A DNA stretch of 64,000 nucleotides. Source: Spirochaetota bacterium (GTDB taxonomy: Bacteria > Spirochaetota > UBA4802 > UBA5368). The stretch covers positions 1 through 64,000 of the forward strand of contig SCSX01000079.1 in assembly GCA_004297825.1 (NCBI GenBank), written 5' to 3'. The notes beneath the pieces were generated by a model. It made no database searches and was not told the origin of the DNA. It saw nothing but the letters and a program-made list of their open reading frames with translations. The position numbers were made by a program, and so were the translations under genes. The stretch's first letter is position 1, and every line of letters starts with the position of its first letter. This document shows positions 17,923 through 25,414 of this stretch, one piece after another.

Positions 17923-18105
17923 CTATCCCGAAAGCGCCGCGAGAACCGCGTGCGCGAGCGCGCAGCACAGCAGCGCGATACCCGCCTTCCGGTGCATCCT
18001 GAACGGCGTCTTTATCTTGTGGTATCCGGTGAGCATCTGGAAGACGATGAGCACCATGTTGATGATGCCCAGCACGAGGACGATCGAGACTCCCGCGATT
18101 TTCAT
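17923..18105 (-). CDS. Small two-helix membrane protein
   Basis: A 60-residue protein with two transmembrane segments (VSIVLVLGIINMVLIVFQ and IALLCCALAHAVLAAL) joined by a basic loop with histidines (GYHKIKTPFRMHRKAG). It begins 12 bp after the SOR-like stop, so it is very likely in the same operon. The conserved-looking histidines may bind haem or serve as a membrane electron donor for the neighbouring redox protein; this is inference. Confidence 0.6.
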   Translation of the reverse strand: MKIAGVSIVLVLGIINMVLIVFQMLTGYHKIKTPFRMHRKAGIALLCCALAHAVLAALSG

Positions 18106-18117
18106 ATATAGGCCTCC

Positions 18118-18483
18118 CTACTTCGGGGCGATCGTCGCCTTCACGACGCCGGCGCTCCCGTGAACGTTGCAGTCCGACTCCGCTTCGATGGAGAGCGGAC
18201 CGTCCACGGTGACGGTGACCTGCCGGGTGAACACCTCGGATTCCGGGCGCGTGTCCCGTGTAAAGGTCCAGCGCTGCACCTCGGCGCCGTTCACCTTTAC
18301 GTAGACCCAGTCGGTGAAGTGGAACCAGTTGTTCCCGTTGTGCGATACGGTGAGGGTGATCGTCACCGCGCTCCCCTTCGGGGCCGATTCGGGCGCGGAA
18401 ATGACCACGGAAGACTTGTTGGCGAAGGCGGTGCCCGCGCAGAAAACCAGCGCAATCATGCAAAATGCCGTGATTTTATTCAT
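18118..18483 (-). CDS. Secreted superoxide-reductase-like (desulfoferrodoxin-family) protein
   Basis: A 121-residue protein with a signal peptide (ITAFCMIALVFCAGTAFA) and a single immunoglobulin-like SOR domain. The putative iron ligands of centre II can be seen: H in SHNGNNWFH (two histidines), and C plus H in the C-terminal CNVHG motif. Canonical enzymes reduce superoxide to peroxide without producing oxygen, as in anaerobes. The usual HxxxHH spacing is altered, so activity is not certain. A periplasmic location is unusual for the class. Confidence 0.75.
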   Translation of the reverse strand: MNKITAFCMIALVFCAGTAFANKSSVVISAPESAPKGSAVTITLTVSHNGNNWFHFTDWVYVKVNGAEVQRWTFTRDTRPESEVFTRQVTVTVDGPLSIEAESDCNVHGSAGVVKATIAPK

Positions 18484-18572
18484 GGCTTCTCCGGATATGT
18501 AGTGATGGTGAGGAATGTATAAGAAATATACGGAGAAATTTGCGAAAAGTCACGAAATATTCATGCGGGGTT

Positions 18573-18629
18573 GTTTGATAAACGTCGTAGAGACGTCCCG
18601 CCGGGACGTCTCTACGACGTTTATCAAAC
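18573..18629. repeat. Perfect 28-bp inverted repeat (57-bp palindrome)
   Basis: Two 28-bp arms (18573-18600 and 18602-18629) are exact reverse complements around one C. The outer part reads GTTTGATAAACG and the core GACGTCCCG / CGGGACGTC. It lies between the LolA-like stop and the SOR-like start. It could end transcription, but its length and perfection are more like a mobile palindromic element (REP/MITE-like) than a simple terminator. Confidence 0.8.
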
Positions 18630-18635
18630 CCCACG

Positions 18636-19415
18636 TTACCTGCTTAAATTTTCGAGGTACGCCTTCGTGAATATTTTCGGGTCGAGCAGGGCAAGTGAGA
18701 TGCCCGAGAGCTCGACGATGGTCTTGTTGCCCTTCTCGAACTCGTCGATGTAGATGTGCTGGATGGGGATGTAGCGGCCCTCGACGACCGTGTATTTCGG
18801 GAAATAGGCAGTCTGCATGAGCGTGCCGGAGAGCGAATAGGACTGTGTTTTGAGCGTCAGGTAATCCTCCTTCTGGACCCAGTAGACCTGGCGCGGGTAG
18901 GTGACGTCATTCACCTTCGCGGTGAGCGCGAACTTGTAGACCGGTTTCTTTCCCAGCATCTCCTCGGTAATGATCTCGACCCCCGAGGCGTCGGTCTCGG
19001 GGCGGTAGAGGTCGGCGAGCTTTCTCTTCTCGAAGTCGCCGCCCTTGGCGTCTGTGCCCATGATGCTCTCGTCGCGGCTGATATGCTGGAAGGTGCGCGT
19101 GTTCTGGCGATACATCCAGAAATTGTCCCCGACCCGGAGGTAGCCGTTGCCCTTGTCCGCGTCCGGGGCCGTCATGATGATGAGGAACTCGTCGGACTTG
19201 TCCCGGCGGAAGTAGAGCGACTCGAACACCTTGATCCCCTGGCTCGCCTTGTTCTGGGTGATGGTCACCTTGACGGAGATATCGCCCACCTGCTCGTAGA
19301 GGTAATCGATCCGGTTGATCACGTCCGTGACGCGGGGGAGCGGGTACGCGGGCGTGCCGCCGATAATGACGTTCAGGATGAGGGTGATTACTGCAATGAT
19401 TCGTGCCGGTTTCAT
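18636..19415 (-). CDS. LolA-like outer-membrane lipoprotein-sorting protein
   Basis: A 259-residue periplasmic protein with a signal peptide (ARIIAVITLILNVIIGGTPA) followed by the half-barrel fold of LolA/LolB relatives: INRIDYLYEQVGDISVKVTI, VFESLYFRRDKSDEFLIIMT, YLRVGDNFWMYRQNTRTFQ and VYWVQKEDYLTLKTQSYS. Members of this subgroup usually accompany MMPL/RND exporters and barrels and carry hydrophobic cargo across the periplasm. AGGAG precedes 19415; the frame extends to 19436. It ends 7 bp before the 57-bp palindrome. Confidence 0.8.
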   Translation of the reverse strand: MKPARIIAVITLILNVIIGGTPAYPLPRVTDVINRIDYLYEQVGDISVKVTITQNKASQGIKVFESLYFRRDKSDEFLIIMTAPDADKGNGYLRVGDNFWMYRQNTRTFQHISRDESIMGTDAKGGDFEKRKLADLYRPETDASGVEIITEEMLGKKPVYKFALTAKVNDVTYPRQVYWVQKEDYLTLKTQSYSLSGTLMQTAYFPKYTVVEGRYIPIQHIYIDEFEKGNKTIVELSGISLALLDPKIFTKAYLENLSR

Positions 19416-19701
19416 AAAAGTACTCCTGGGGCTCATGGTGCGTCGATACGCGTACGCCGGGAAACCCTAGGCCGGGGGCGCCGAAAAGGCAAATACAATT
19501 TACCGGCTGCGCGTATGAAAACGGGCCCCGTGCCCGGGTAAAATCGAATTGACCGCACGCGGAGCGCATGCATCGTTGAAGCGACTTGATCCCCGGATTG
19601 CGCCGATCCCCTTTTTTCTAGTCCGGTAACAACTAACAGGATATATTTATTTGACGGGAGATATGCCGGCGGTCCCGAACACCTTAAAGGAACAGCATCT
19701 A

Positions 19702-21180
19702 ATGGACGACGATTTCATACTCGATTTCGAAGAAAGCATGGAGGATCTTCTCAGGTCCGAAACCATGATGGAGGTCCCTGCCGAAGTGGTCAGGGAAAAA
19801 CTCGCCTACATCATCGAGGTCGGTCTTCCCATACGGCATAAAAAGAAGGACGGGACATTCAGTTTCATACCGCCAAAGGAATTCGATTCCTACCTTAAAA
19901 ACAAGGAGATGGTCTTCTACCTGGACGGCGACTCCTTCCAGCGCCTCAAGCGGGCGCAGATAATCCTTGAGCAGCCGATTGTCCCGGTACCCATAGAGGT
20001 GGAAGGCTCCCTGGCCGACGTACCCGTGTATCGGCCCCCCGAGCCCGATAAGGTCTTCGATACCGCGCTCAAGCTTGCCCGCGAGATGGACCTCATGGAG
20101 CGTATCCAGTCGCTCATGAACAACAATCACCGCCTGAAAACCCTCGCCGAGGAGGGCAAGCGGTTCGACGCCGGGACCATGGGTGAGACCGGGAATATTT
20201 TCGCGCAGTCCATGTGCGTGAACAAGGCGACCCTGGGGGAAAACCTGGACCGCACCGTCCCCAGGGCCCAGCTCCGCAAGATGGTGTCCGAGTCCTTTCT
20301 CCTGATCGACAACCTCATCAACCTCATGAGCAAGGGGAAGGCGAGCCATAAGGACCTCGCCCAGCTCCAGAACATCCAGACCAATTCCGTCACGCTGGAC
20401 CACATGAACCGCATCCTCATCCGCTACATCTCGTTCCTGTTCTTCTACAACGGCTATTTCCAGAAGTACTCGAATGAGGTGAAGCGCTTTCGCGCCGAGT
20501 TCGGGAAGCGTTTCCACCCGCTCTACGACAAGATATTCCGCGGCTCGCAGCGGATTACGCTCGAGATCGCCTACAAGGGCGGCATCGCGCCGGTGCGCGA
20601 CCGCATGGCCTTTATCGATTACGCCATGGGCGGGTTCATGCACGACGTGGGCAAGCTCCCCGAGGTCGACTACCACGACGGGAACGAGGGCTACGACCCG
20701 CGCAGGGCGCGCCGCCACGTGTTCGAGAGCTACAACATGCTCATCGAGTCCCAGGAGTTCAGCATAGGCGTCGTGTCCACGGGGCTGCTTCATCACGACT
20801 ACTACGGCGCCCCCTACGGGTACCGCCAGCTCGCGACATTCAGGAGCCGGTTCGTCGAGCGCAGGGGGGAGCAGCGCGACACCTCTCCCACGAAGTACTG
20901 CATCTCCTACAATATAAACGACGTGGGGTTCGGGAGCGCGCTGTCGTATTTCCCGAATAAGATTCTTGAAATTATCGACGTCTACGACGCGATGACCGAT
21001 CCCGGAAAGAAATACCGCAAGCCCATGACCCCCGACGAGGCCCTCGCCACGATCCGCCACGATTACATCGACGGCGAGTACCTGGGCGTGGACCCGATCC
21101 TCTTCAACATCTTCGCGGACTTCCTGAACGCGAGCGGCGTGGTGCTGGATCACGCGTTTATCGCGGGTATTAAAATCTAG
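19702..21180 (+). CDS. HD-domain phosphohydrolase (HD-GYP-like)
   Basis: About 492 residues. A C-terminal HD domain is evident: MHDVGKLPEVDYHD (HD pair), RRHVFESYNMLIES, STGLLHHDYYGAPYG (HHxxxxG-like) and IIDVYDAMTDPGKKYRKPMT (D of the last metal motif). This resembles the HD-GYP class that hydrolyses cyclic di-GMP. The N-terminal ~300 residues are helical, with no recognised sensor domain. The start at 19702 follows AAAGGAAC; in-frame starts at 19651 and 19663 are possible. It is monocistronic, with a terminator-like hairpin after the stop. Confidence 0.8.
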   Translation: MDDDFILDFEESMEDLLRSETMMEVPAEVVREKLAYIIEVGLPIRHKKKDGTFSFIPPKEFDSYLKNKEMVFYLDGDSFQRLKRAQIILEQPIVPVPIEVEGSLADVPVYRPPEPDKVFDTALKLAREMDLMERIQSLMNNNHRLKTLAEEGKRFDAGTMGETGNIFAQSMCVNKATLGENLDRTVPRAQLRKMVSESFLLIDNLINLMSKGKASHKDLAQLQNIQTNSVTLDHMNRILIRYISFLFFYNGYFQKYSNEVKRFRAEFGKRFHPLYDKIFRGSQRITLEIAYKGGIAPVRDRMAFIDYAMGGFMHDVGKLPEVDYHDGNEGYDPRRARRHVFESYNMLIESQEFSIGVVSTGLLHHDYYGAPYGYRQLATFRSRFVERRGEQRDTSPTKYCISYNINDVGFGSALSYFPNKILEIIDVYDAMTDPGKKYRKPMTPDEALATIRHDYIDGEYLGVDPILFNIFADFLNASGVVLDHAFIAGIKI

Positions 21181-21192
21181 TCCCTTCAATTC

Positions 21193-21224
21193 GCCCCCCT
21201 GACCCCCCGAAGGGGTGCGGGGGC
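21193..21224 (+). terminator. GC-rich hairpin after the HD-domain gene
   Basis: GCCCCC (21193-21198) pairs with GGGGGC (21219-21224), and an inner CCCC/GGGG pair closes a short loop. ATTTCC follows. It lies 12 bp beyond the stop codon. Confidence 0.5.
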
Positions 21225-21288
21225 ATTTCCGTGATGCATCGCCTCAAGGGCCGTCATGGAGGGGGAATGCGGTTTATTTGAAATACGC

Positions 21289-21331
21289 TTGACCTACCTT
21301 TTTTGGATCGATAGAATAAACGTATTACGTT
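21289..21331 (+). promoter_or_regulatory. vapBC promoter and palindromic operator
   Basis: TTGACC (21289-21294), a 17-bp spacer and TAGAAT (21312-21317) form a good sigma-70 promoter. Two bases on, AACGTATTACGTT (21319-21331) is a perfect palindrome around its central T. It covers the expected start of transcription, which suits autorepression by the antitoxin. Confidence 0.7.
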
Positions 21332-21349
21332 AGATGAGAGGTGTACACA

Positions 21350-21556
21350 ATGCCCACGGTCACGGTTTCGACAAAATACCAGATCGTCATACCCAGGGAG
21401 ATACGGGAAAGCCTCCATGTGAAGGCGGGCCAGAGATTCACCGCTATCCAGTACGGGGACAGGATAGAGCTCGTCCCGGTGAAGAGCGTGAAATCCATGC
21501 GAGGGTACGCCCGGGGCGTCGATACGGAAATCAAAAGGGATAAGGACCGTACATGA
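21350..21556 (+). CDS. vapB: AbrB/MazE-type antitoxin (VapB-like)
   Basis: A 68-residue protein with a swapped-hairpin AbrB DNA-binding domain: VTVSTKYQIVIPREIRESLH, VKAGQRF, then a strand with DRIELVPV. The C-terminal RGVDTEIKRDKDRT tail is the usual toxin-binding arm. It binds its own promoter and neutralises the PIN toxin. GAGAGG precedes the ATG at 21350. The stop overlaps the toxin start (ATGA), a typical coupling. Confidence 0.88.
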   Translation: MPTVTVSTKYQIVIPREIRESLHVKAGQRFTAIQYGDRIELVPVKSVKSMRGYARGVDTEIKRDKDRT

Positions 21557-21924
21557 ACCTGGTCGATTCATCGGGCTGGCTCGAGTATTTCGCCGACGGC
21601 AAAAACGCGGATTTTTTCGCGGCCCCCATCGAGGACATGAAAAACTGCATCATTTCATCGATTAACGTTTACGAGGTGTTTAAAAAACTACTGGAAGAGC
21701 GGGACGAACAGACCGCCCTGCAGATAATCGCGGTGATGCACCAGTGCCGCATTGAACCGGTCGACGCGCGCCTTGCGCTCCTGGGGGCGCAGATAAGCCG
21801 CGACCGAAAGCTCCCCATGGCTGACAGCCTCATCCTCGCTACGGCCCGGCAGCATAATGCGATCCTATGGACACAGGACACGCATTTTAAGGGAATTGAG
21901 GGCGTCCGGTATATTGGGAAGTAA
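21553..21924 (+). CDS. vapC: PIN-domain ribonuclease toxin (VapC-like)
   Basis: A 123-residue PIN-domain protein. The acidic metal site is complete: D5 (NLVDSSGW), E41 (VYEVFKKL), D91 (MADSLILATA) and D109 (WTQDTHF). Such toxins cleave tRNA or other structured RNA until bound by the antitoxin encoded just upstream. Its length is normal and the gene is intact. Confidence 0.9.
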   Translation: MNLVDSSGWLEYFADGKNADFFAAPIEDMKNCIISSINVYEVFKKLLEERDEQTALQIIAVMHQCRIEPVDARLALLGAQISRDRKLPMADSLILATARQHNAILWTQDTHFKGIEGVRYIGK

Positions 21925-22094
21925 AATCGGGCCGCCAGGCACCGGAACCTCATGGATCAGGATAGGTTGCGTCAGTGCTGCATCTTTCCGCTGAATAAGG
22001 GACTTTTTACAAATATCTTGACGCCGTGTTCGAATTTGATTTAATTAGTAAACTGTTCTAAAAGTCGTCCGGCGAATTCTTGAGTGTGAGGTTA

Positions 22095-22508
22095 ATGGCC
22101 AGCCCTTCGAAAATCAGAAACGCGATACCCCTCGTTCTGATATCAATGTTCGCGATGCTCGTTGTCGCGGAAGCGGCGGGCGTTCGCGTACACCATGCCG
22201 ACTCCGTCGAGATGGTCCGCGCATTGCCCGGAAATTCCGGCGCGGAGGGGGAAAGCTCCCCCTCCGGAAGGGATGGCTGTCGAAACGACGAAACGATCAT
22301 CGAGCATGTTATCCATGACGCCGCGTTCAGCGTCCAGGTAAAAGCCCCCGATCAGCCGCGTGCCACCTCGTATGCGGAGGCACCGCTACGGTTTTCCGTA
22401 GCTATGTGGACGCAGCATAACCAGCTTTTTACCGTGAATTTCACACTCTCCCATAAGTTCATCGGACGCGATCATCACGATCGCGCACCACCCGTATCCA
22501 CGTACTAG
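22095..22508 (+). CDS. Small secreted protein upstream of the efflux operon
   Basis: About 137 residues with an N-terminal hydrophobic segment (AIPLVLISMFAMLVVAEAAG) that may be a signal peptide or anchor. The remainder is rich in His and Asp (VRVHHADS, EHVIHDA, RDHHDRAPP), which suits a metal-binding periplasmic protein. It stands 92 bp before the channel gene of a heavy-metal RND operon, so a role in metal handling is plausible but unproven. GTGAGG precedes the ATG at 22095. Confidence 0.55.
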   Translation: MASPSKIRNAIPLVLISMFAMLVVAEAAGVRVHHADSVEMVRALPGNSGAEGESSPSGRDGCRNDETIIEHVIHDAAFSVQVKAPDQPRATSYAEAPLRFSVAMWTQHNQLFTVNFTLSHKFIGRDHHDRAPPVSTY

Positions 22509-22600
22509 TTTTTATTGGAAATGCTTGTCGATAATGTGCGGGTAAATCCCGTGCACTATCTGCATTTCCAGTTCCCAGACAGGATTTAGGGAGGACTTGA

Positions 22601-22871
22601 ATGAATCGAGCATTGTCACTGGTGTTGTTGTGTCTTGCAGTCGCGGTCATCTCATCGCCCGTGAGCGGCGGTGAAAACAGATCGGAGTATGATCCGGCCG
22701 AACTCGTCGACCTGGCCTTGAAGCGGTCCGAACTGCTGACCGCCTCGGAAAAGGACGTCGAATCGGAGAAATGGATGAAAGAGCAGGCGGGGACATGGCA
22801 GAATCCCGCCCTGGGCTTCTCGGCGGGGAATAAATCCTCGTCCGGAAAAAACGGCATCGGTTACGACATGA
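22601..22871 (+). pseudogene. 5' part of a CzcC/CusC-type outer-membrane channel gene, split by the prophage
   Basis: Signal peptide (ALSLVLLCLAVAVISS) and the first helices of a TolC-family outer-membrane factor (ELVDLALKRSELLTASEKDV; QNPALGFSAG) are intact up to codon 90. Then the frame runs into prophage DNA and stops at 22927. The remaining 998 bp resume at 60,790. Joining 22,601-22,871 to 60,790-61,787 gives exactly 423 codons, with YDM-SVTQPFYFPGK across the joint, the right length for an efflux channel. GGGAGG precedes the ATG. While the prophage is present, no functional channel can be made. Confidence 0.9.
22866..22871. repeat. Left target-site duplication of the prophage
   Basis: ACATGA here matches ACATGA at 60,784-60,789. 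Five of the six bases (ACATG or CATGA) are the probable target duplication, the length made by Mu; the sixth is shared by chance. Confidence 0.7.
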
Positions 22872-22900
22872 TATCCCCGCCCACTATTAAGAATCAGAAT

Positions 22901-22926
22901 ACCCACATTATTTGCAACTGGAATTG
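22901..22926 (+). repeat. Left-end inverted repeat (putative transposase site)
   Basis: ACCCACATTATTTGCAACTG followed by GAATTG lies 29 bp inside the left terminus. It matches the reverse complement of 60,729-60,754 (ACCCACAATAATGCAACTG, TAAATTG) with a few substitutions and one gap. The equal distance from both ends points to a transposase-binding site. Confidence 0.7.
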
Positions 22927-22975
22927 ACCGGAACGCGCCGGAATTCGCTGGAAAACCGGGGCAGAATCTCATATA

Positions 22976-23146
22976 ATGACACTAGATTCCACGAATATAA
23001 GACGTAAGATGCAGGAACACAACGAGAAAATAGACGATTTTTTGAGCGCGCGCCCGGCGAAAAACGGCCTTGAGGACGCAAAATGGCTCTTAAAAAACGG
23101 CCATTCTGCGTTGAAAATAGCGCACTTGGCAGCTGTTTTACCATGA
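22976..23146 (+). CDS. Possible 56-residue ORF at the prophage left end
   Basis: An ATG at 22976 opens a 56-codon frame whose product looks protein-like (QEHNEKIDDFLSARPAKNG, then EDAKWLLKNGHSALKIAHLA). A perfect TATAAT (22972-22977) overlaps the start, so translation may begin at the second ATG, 23009. It reads rightward, against the early operon. The sequence contains AAAAACGGCC twice, about 32 bp apart. It may be a small gene or only the transposase-binding region. Confidence 0.3.
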   Translation: MTLDSTNIRRKMQEHNEKIDDFLSARPAKNGLEDAKWLLKNGHSALKIAHLAAVLP

Positions 23147-23572
23147 CCATTGACCTATCACCTGGGCACCGAACGCATCACCGGAAATGAGCGGCCCCCC
23201 TCCAAATGAAACCCGCCCCCATCGATGTAAATATGAAATTCCGAGGATCGAATTAAACCGCTCGTTATACCATATCGATTGAATCGAGAATTGGAGGTTG
23301 TGAACCTGGTGAAGATAAGCATTCGCTTCCGGAATCATCTCTTTCGGGATCTCTGTGAAGATCGCGCCGGGACCTTCGGCTGTCGTATAAAATGAAAAAT
23401 TCGTCCCCGACGATTTGAATGATGAGTGTTCAATTTTCTCTCCGGATATTTTGGTGACCTTGATGTTCTTGTCGGTCGAGGAATGCGATGGAAGCATGAT
23501 GTAAAATGTTCCCGCGATCCCTGCGATCGCACCAATAATGAATACTACCAGGTACTTTTTAATAGTCAGCAT
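23138..23572 (-). CDS. Phage protein with one N-terminal membrane segment
   Basis: About 144 residues. The N-terminus is a membrane segment (YLVVFIIGAIAGIAGTFYIM) and the rest should lie in the periplasm, ending with strand-rich HRWGRVSFGGGPLISG...GQWSW. This is the last gene of the leftward early operon, overlapping the DUF2786 gene. The layout resembles small phage envelope proteins, perhaps spanin-like or exclusion proteins, but no family is assigned. The start may also be TTG 23581. Confidence 0.6.
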   Translation of the reverse strand: MLTIKKYLVVFIIGAIAGIAGTFYIMLPSHSSTDKNIKVTKISGEKIEHSSFKSSGTNFSFYTTAEGPGAIFTEIPKEMIPEANAYLHQVHNLQFSIQSIWYNERFNSILGISYLHRWGRVSFGGGPLISGDAFGAQVIGQWSW

Positions 23573-24266
23573 GATTTTCAAACCGATGATTGGGATGTGA
23601 CCGCCTGCTGTCGATCTGCATGTTCAAATTCACCCGCCGTCCATGGACGAGTCCCTTACGATACGCCTCCTGGCGCTCGATCTCAATTTGTGAAAGCTCT
23701 AATTTAAGCCCGGCGTCACTGAGGAAGTCATCAATCCTTTTCTTCTCGTTGTGATACAGCGAAACCACGAGGGCTTTGGATCTTGGATCGGTATTTTCCC
23801 GGTATTGTTCCTCAAGCTTTTCTGCAATCCCGGTGGAAATTCCAAGCTTGAAGGATTCCCGATAATGACTTTTAGCCTGGCGCGGACACTCTCGTGAATG
23901 GATTCTTTTTACCGCACCTTCAAGATAATCCCACATGGTAATTACTGATATGGTATTTACTTTGCGACCGACGACAATGAAGTAAGCTCCCCCATGATCT
24001 AAAATCGCCAGGCAAAGATTTACTTCCGCAAGTTTGGTAATAAGCAGTCGTCTCCATTTCTTTGATGCGCCGGAGACAAACATTCTGCCCAATCTTACGG
24101 GATCGGAATCATGGTCCTTGATCTGCTCAATTGAAAGGTTATACTGAAGTAGCAGTTCATTCGCCTTATTGAGCGCGGCCGCGGCCTCCGCCCGGTTAGG
24201 TGATTTCGACAGCGCGAGGAGCTTCCTGATTTTTTCTATAATCCCGGAAAGATCACGCGTTTGCAT
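23559..24266 (-). CDS. DUF2786-domain phage protein
   Basis: A 235-residue protein. The N-terminus is the DUF2786 motif (IIEKIRKLLALSKSPN, AEAAAALNKANELLLQYNLS), common in phages and often next to metalloprotease-like sequences. It continues with a helical middle (WDYLEGAVKRIHSRECPRQA) and a charged C-terminus. The start at 24266 has GGAGGG upstream and overlaps the preceding gene by 14 bp. The role is unknown; neighbours are early genes, so a host-takeover function is likely. Confidence 0.75.
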   Translation of the reverse strand: MQTRDLSGIIEKIRKLLALSKSPNRAEAAAALNKANELLLQYNLSIEQIKDHDSDPVRLGRMFVSGASKKWRRLLITKLAEVNLCLAILDHGGAYFIVVGRKVNTISVITMWDYLEGAVKRIHSRECPRQAKSHYRESFKLGISTGIAEKLEEQYRENTDPRSKALVVSLYHNEKKRIDDFLSDAGLKLELSQIEIERQEAYRKGLVHGRRVNLNMQIDSRRSHPNHRFENHADY

Positions 24267-24681
24267 ATACCCTCCGCACAATCCTCTTCGCTGCACGAAG
24301 AGCCGTAAAAGCAAGAGTGAGAATGTCGGGCTCGATGATCCGATCGAAGATCACGGGATGCCAGTAGAACACGCAGGTGTGGCCGTCGCGGTGATAATCC
24401 TCCTGGTCAAGGGCGAGGATCACGACCGGCTTCTCATACGCGATCGCGGCACCGAGTTCCGCATGGGTGCCGCGTTCACCGGGGAGAAGCAGGAATACCA
24501 CGTCGGCGTCGCGCACGCCTTGGATCTCGTTGAGCGATACGGAGACCAGGCGCTTTTTGTCGTCCACGAGCCCATGAGCCGTCCAGTCATAGGTCTGGTC
24601 CCATCCCTGATACGTGAGGTATTGAGCGATCTTCCTTACGTTCTCTGAATTCTCAAGGTGACTGGCTATGTAGAATTTCAT
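24253..24681 (-). CDS. Nucleoside 2-deoxyribosyltransferase-like phage protein
   Basis: A 142-residue Rossmann-like protein. MKFYIASHLENSENVRKIAQ, the AHGLVDDKK region, GVRDADVVFLLLPGERGTHA and ELGAAIAYEKPVVIL fit the nucleoside 2-deoxyribosyltransferase / DUF4406 pattern, including the ...DADVVFLLLPGERGTHAELG... active-site stretch where the catalytic Glu (HAELG) sits. Possible roles are base exchange on deoxynucleosides or NAD-related chemistry. GGAGGGG precedes the ATG at 24681, which overlaps the upstream stop. Confidence 0.75.
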   Translation of the reverse strand: MKFYIASHLENSENVRKIAQYLTYQGWDQTYDWTAHGLVDDKKRLVSVSLNEIQGVRDADVVFLLLPGERGTHAELGAAIAYEKPVVILALDQEDYHRDGHTCVFYWHPVIFDRIIEPDILTLAFTALRAAKRIVRRVYANA

Positions 24682-24884
24682 CGCCCCTCCCATCCTATTC
24701 TTTTTGATGTCGCAGAATGTTCGGAATTTGTAACTTTGCTCCGTTTTTCGGCCATGACTTGACTGTAATAATTCCCAATCTCTCCCTGAAACATCGGATG
24801 TCCGGCAGGGGCATTTCGCCAAAGAGCGAGCATGGATTCATAGTCCATGCTGTCGATTTTATTTTTCATTGAATCATCAATCAT
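24678..24884 (-). CDS. Small conserved phage protein
   Basis: A 68-residue early protein: IDSMDYESMLALWRNAPAG, then HPMFQGEIGNYYSQVMAEKR. This DYExML..WR..P.GHP..QG pattern is one I associate with small ORFs of many siphophages and Mu-like phages; no function is known. GAGAGG precedes the ATG at 24884. It overlaps the next gene by 4 bp (ATGA). Confidence 0.7.
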   Translation of the reverse strand: MIDDSMKNKIDSMDYESMLALWRNAPAGHPMFQGEIGNYYSQVMAEKRSKVTNSEHSATSKRIGWEGR

Positions 24885-24892
24885 AAATCCTC

Positions 24893-25093
24893 TCAATCTT
24901 CCTCTATATTGGTTTGGCTCATCAATAGCGAATCCATCATCCGGTTCATTTCAGCGATTGATTTATAATCGCCGACTTTATACCAGCTTAGATTCTCTCC
25001 GCGACATTCCTTTATTAACTTTCTCAGTTCATCCCTTCTGAATATACGGAATCCCGCGTTGAGAAGTTTGCGCCTATCGATCATTGTGAGCAT
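24893..25093 (-). CDS. Small phage protein, unknown function
   Basis: A 66-residue basic/acidic helical protein (RRKLLNAGFRIFRRDELRKL...SWYKVGDYKSIAEMNRMM). GGAGG stands 6 bp before the ATG. It is packed between two other small early ORFs with 8 bp spacing, so it is probably real. There is no recognised motif. Confidence 0.6.
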   Translation of the reverse strand: MLTMIDRRKLLNAGFRIFRRDELRKLIKECRGENLSWYKVGDYKSIAEMNRMMDSLLMSQTNIEED

Positions 25094-25122
25094 CTCTCGC
25101 CTCCTTAAACCTTTTCATTGGT

Positions 25123-25257
25123 TCACCCCCTGATCCTTTTATCGATGAGCGCTTGCCAGTTGCGCGTGAGCTCGTTTTTCCTTGGTCGGTGCAAGAGCAG
25201 AAGCAGAATGCCCACAACGAGGAACAAGAAAGAGATGGGTAAGAGCTGTAGAATCAT
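25123..25257 (-). CDS. Small single-pass membrane protein
   Basis: A 44-residue protein, MILQLLPISFLFLVVGILLLLL followed by a basic tail (HRPRKNELTRNWQALIDKRIRG). GGAGGGAGTTT gives a strong ribosome site. It overlaps the 3' part of the frame at 25139-25411, so one of the two may be shorter than drawn. The size and topology fit small phage membrane modulators. Confidence 0.55.
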   Translation of the reverse strand: MILQLLPISFLFLVVGILLLLLHRPRKNELTRNWQALIDKRIRG

Positions 25258-25411
25258 AAACTCCCTCCATAAGGTCGAGAATGTAGTCCGCGAGAATGAT
25301 CTCCTGGATCGCGGCGATCGTGCGCGAGGAAAGAGGCTTTTCGCCGGGCGGGTTATTCCGGCGCTGAGCATCACCATTCGTATTCAAGGTCACTATATTG
25401 GCATGGCTCAT
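25139..25411 (-). CDS. Small phage protein, 90 residues (3' end uncertain)
   Basis: The first ~55 residues look genuine (NTNGDAQRRNNPPGEKPLSS then TIAAIQEIILADYILDLMEG). The last third resembles an out-of-frame reading of the 44-residue membrane ORF it overlaps. GAGAGG precedes the ATG. Either the two genes truly overlap or the frame has been broken near 25260. It lies 3 bp after the C39-like peptidase gene. Confidence 0.45.
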   Translation of the reverse strand: MSHANIVTLNTNGDAQRRNNPPGEKPLSSRTIAAIQEIILADYILDLMEGVYDSTALTHLFLVPRCGHSASALAPTKEKRAHAQLASAHR

Positions 25412-25414
25412 GGC

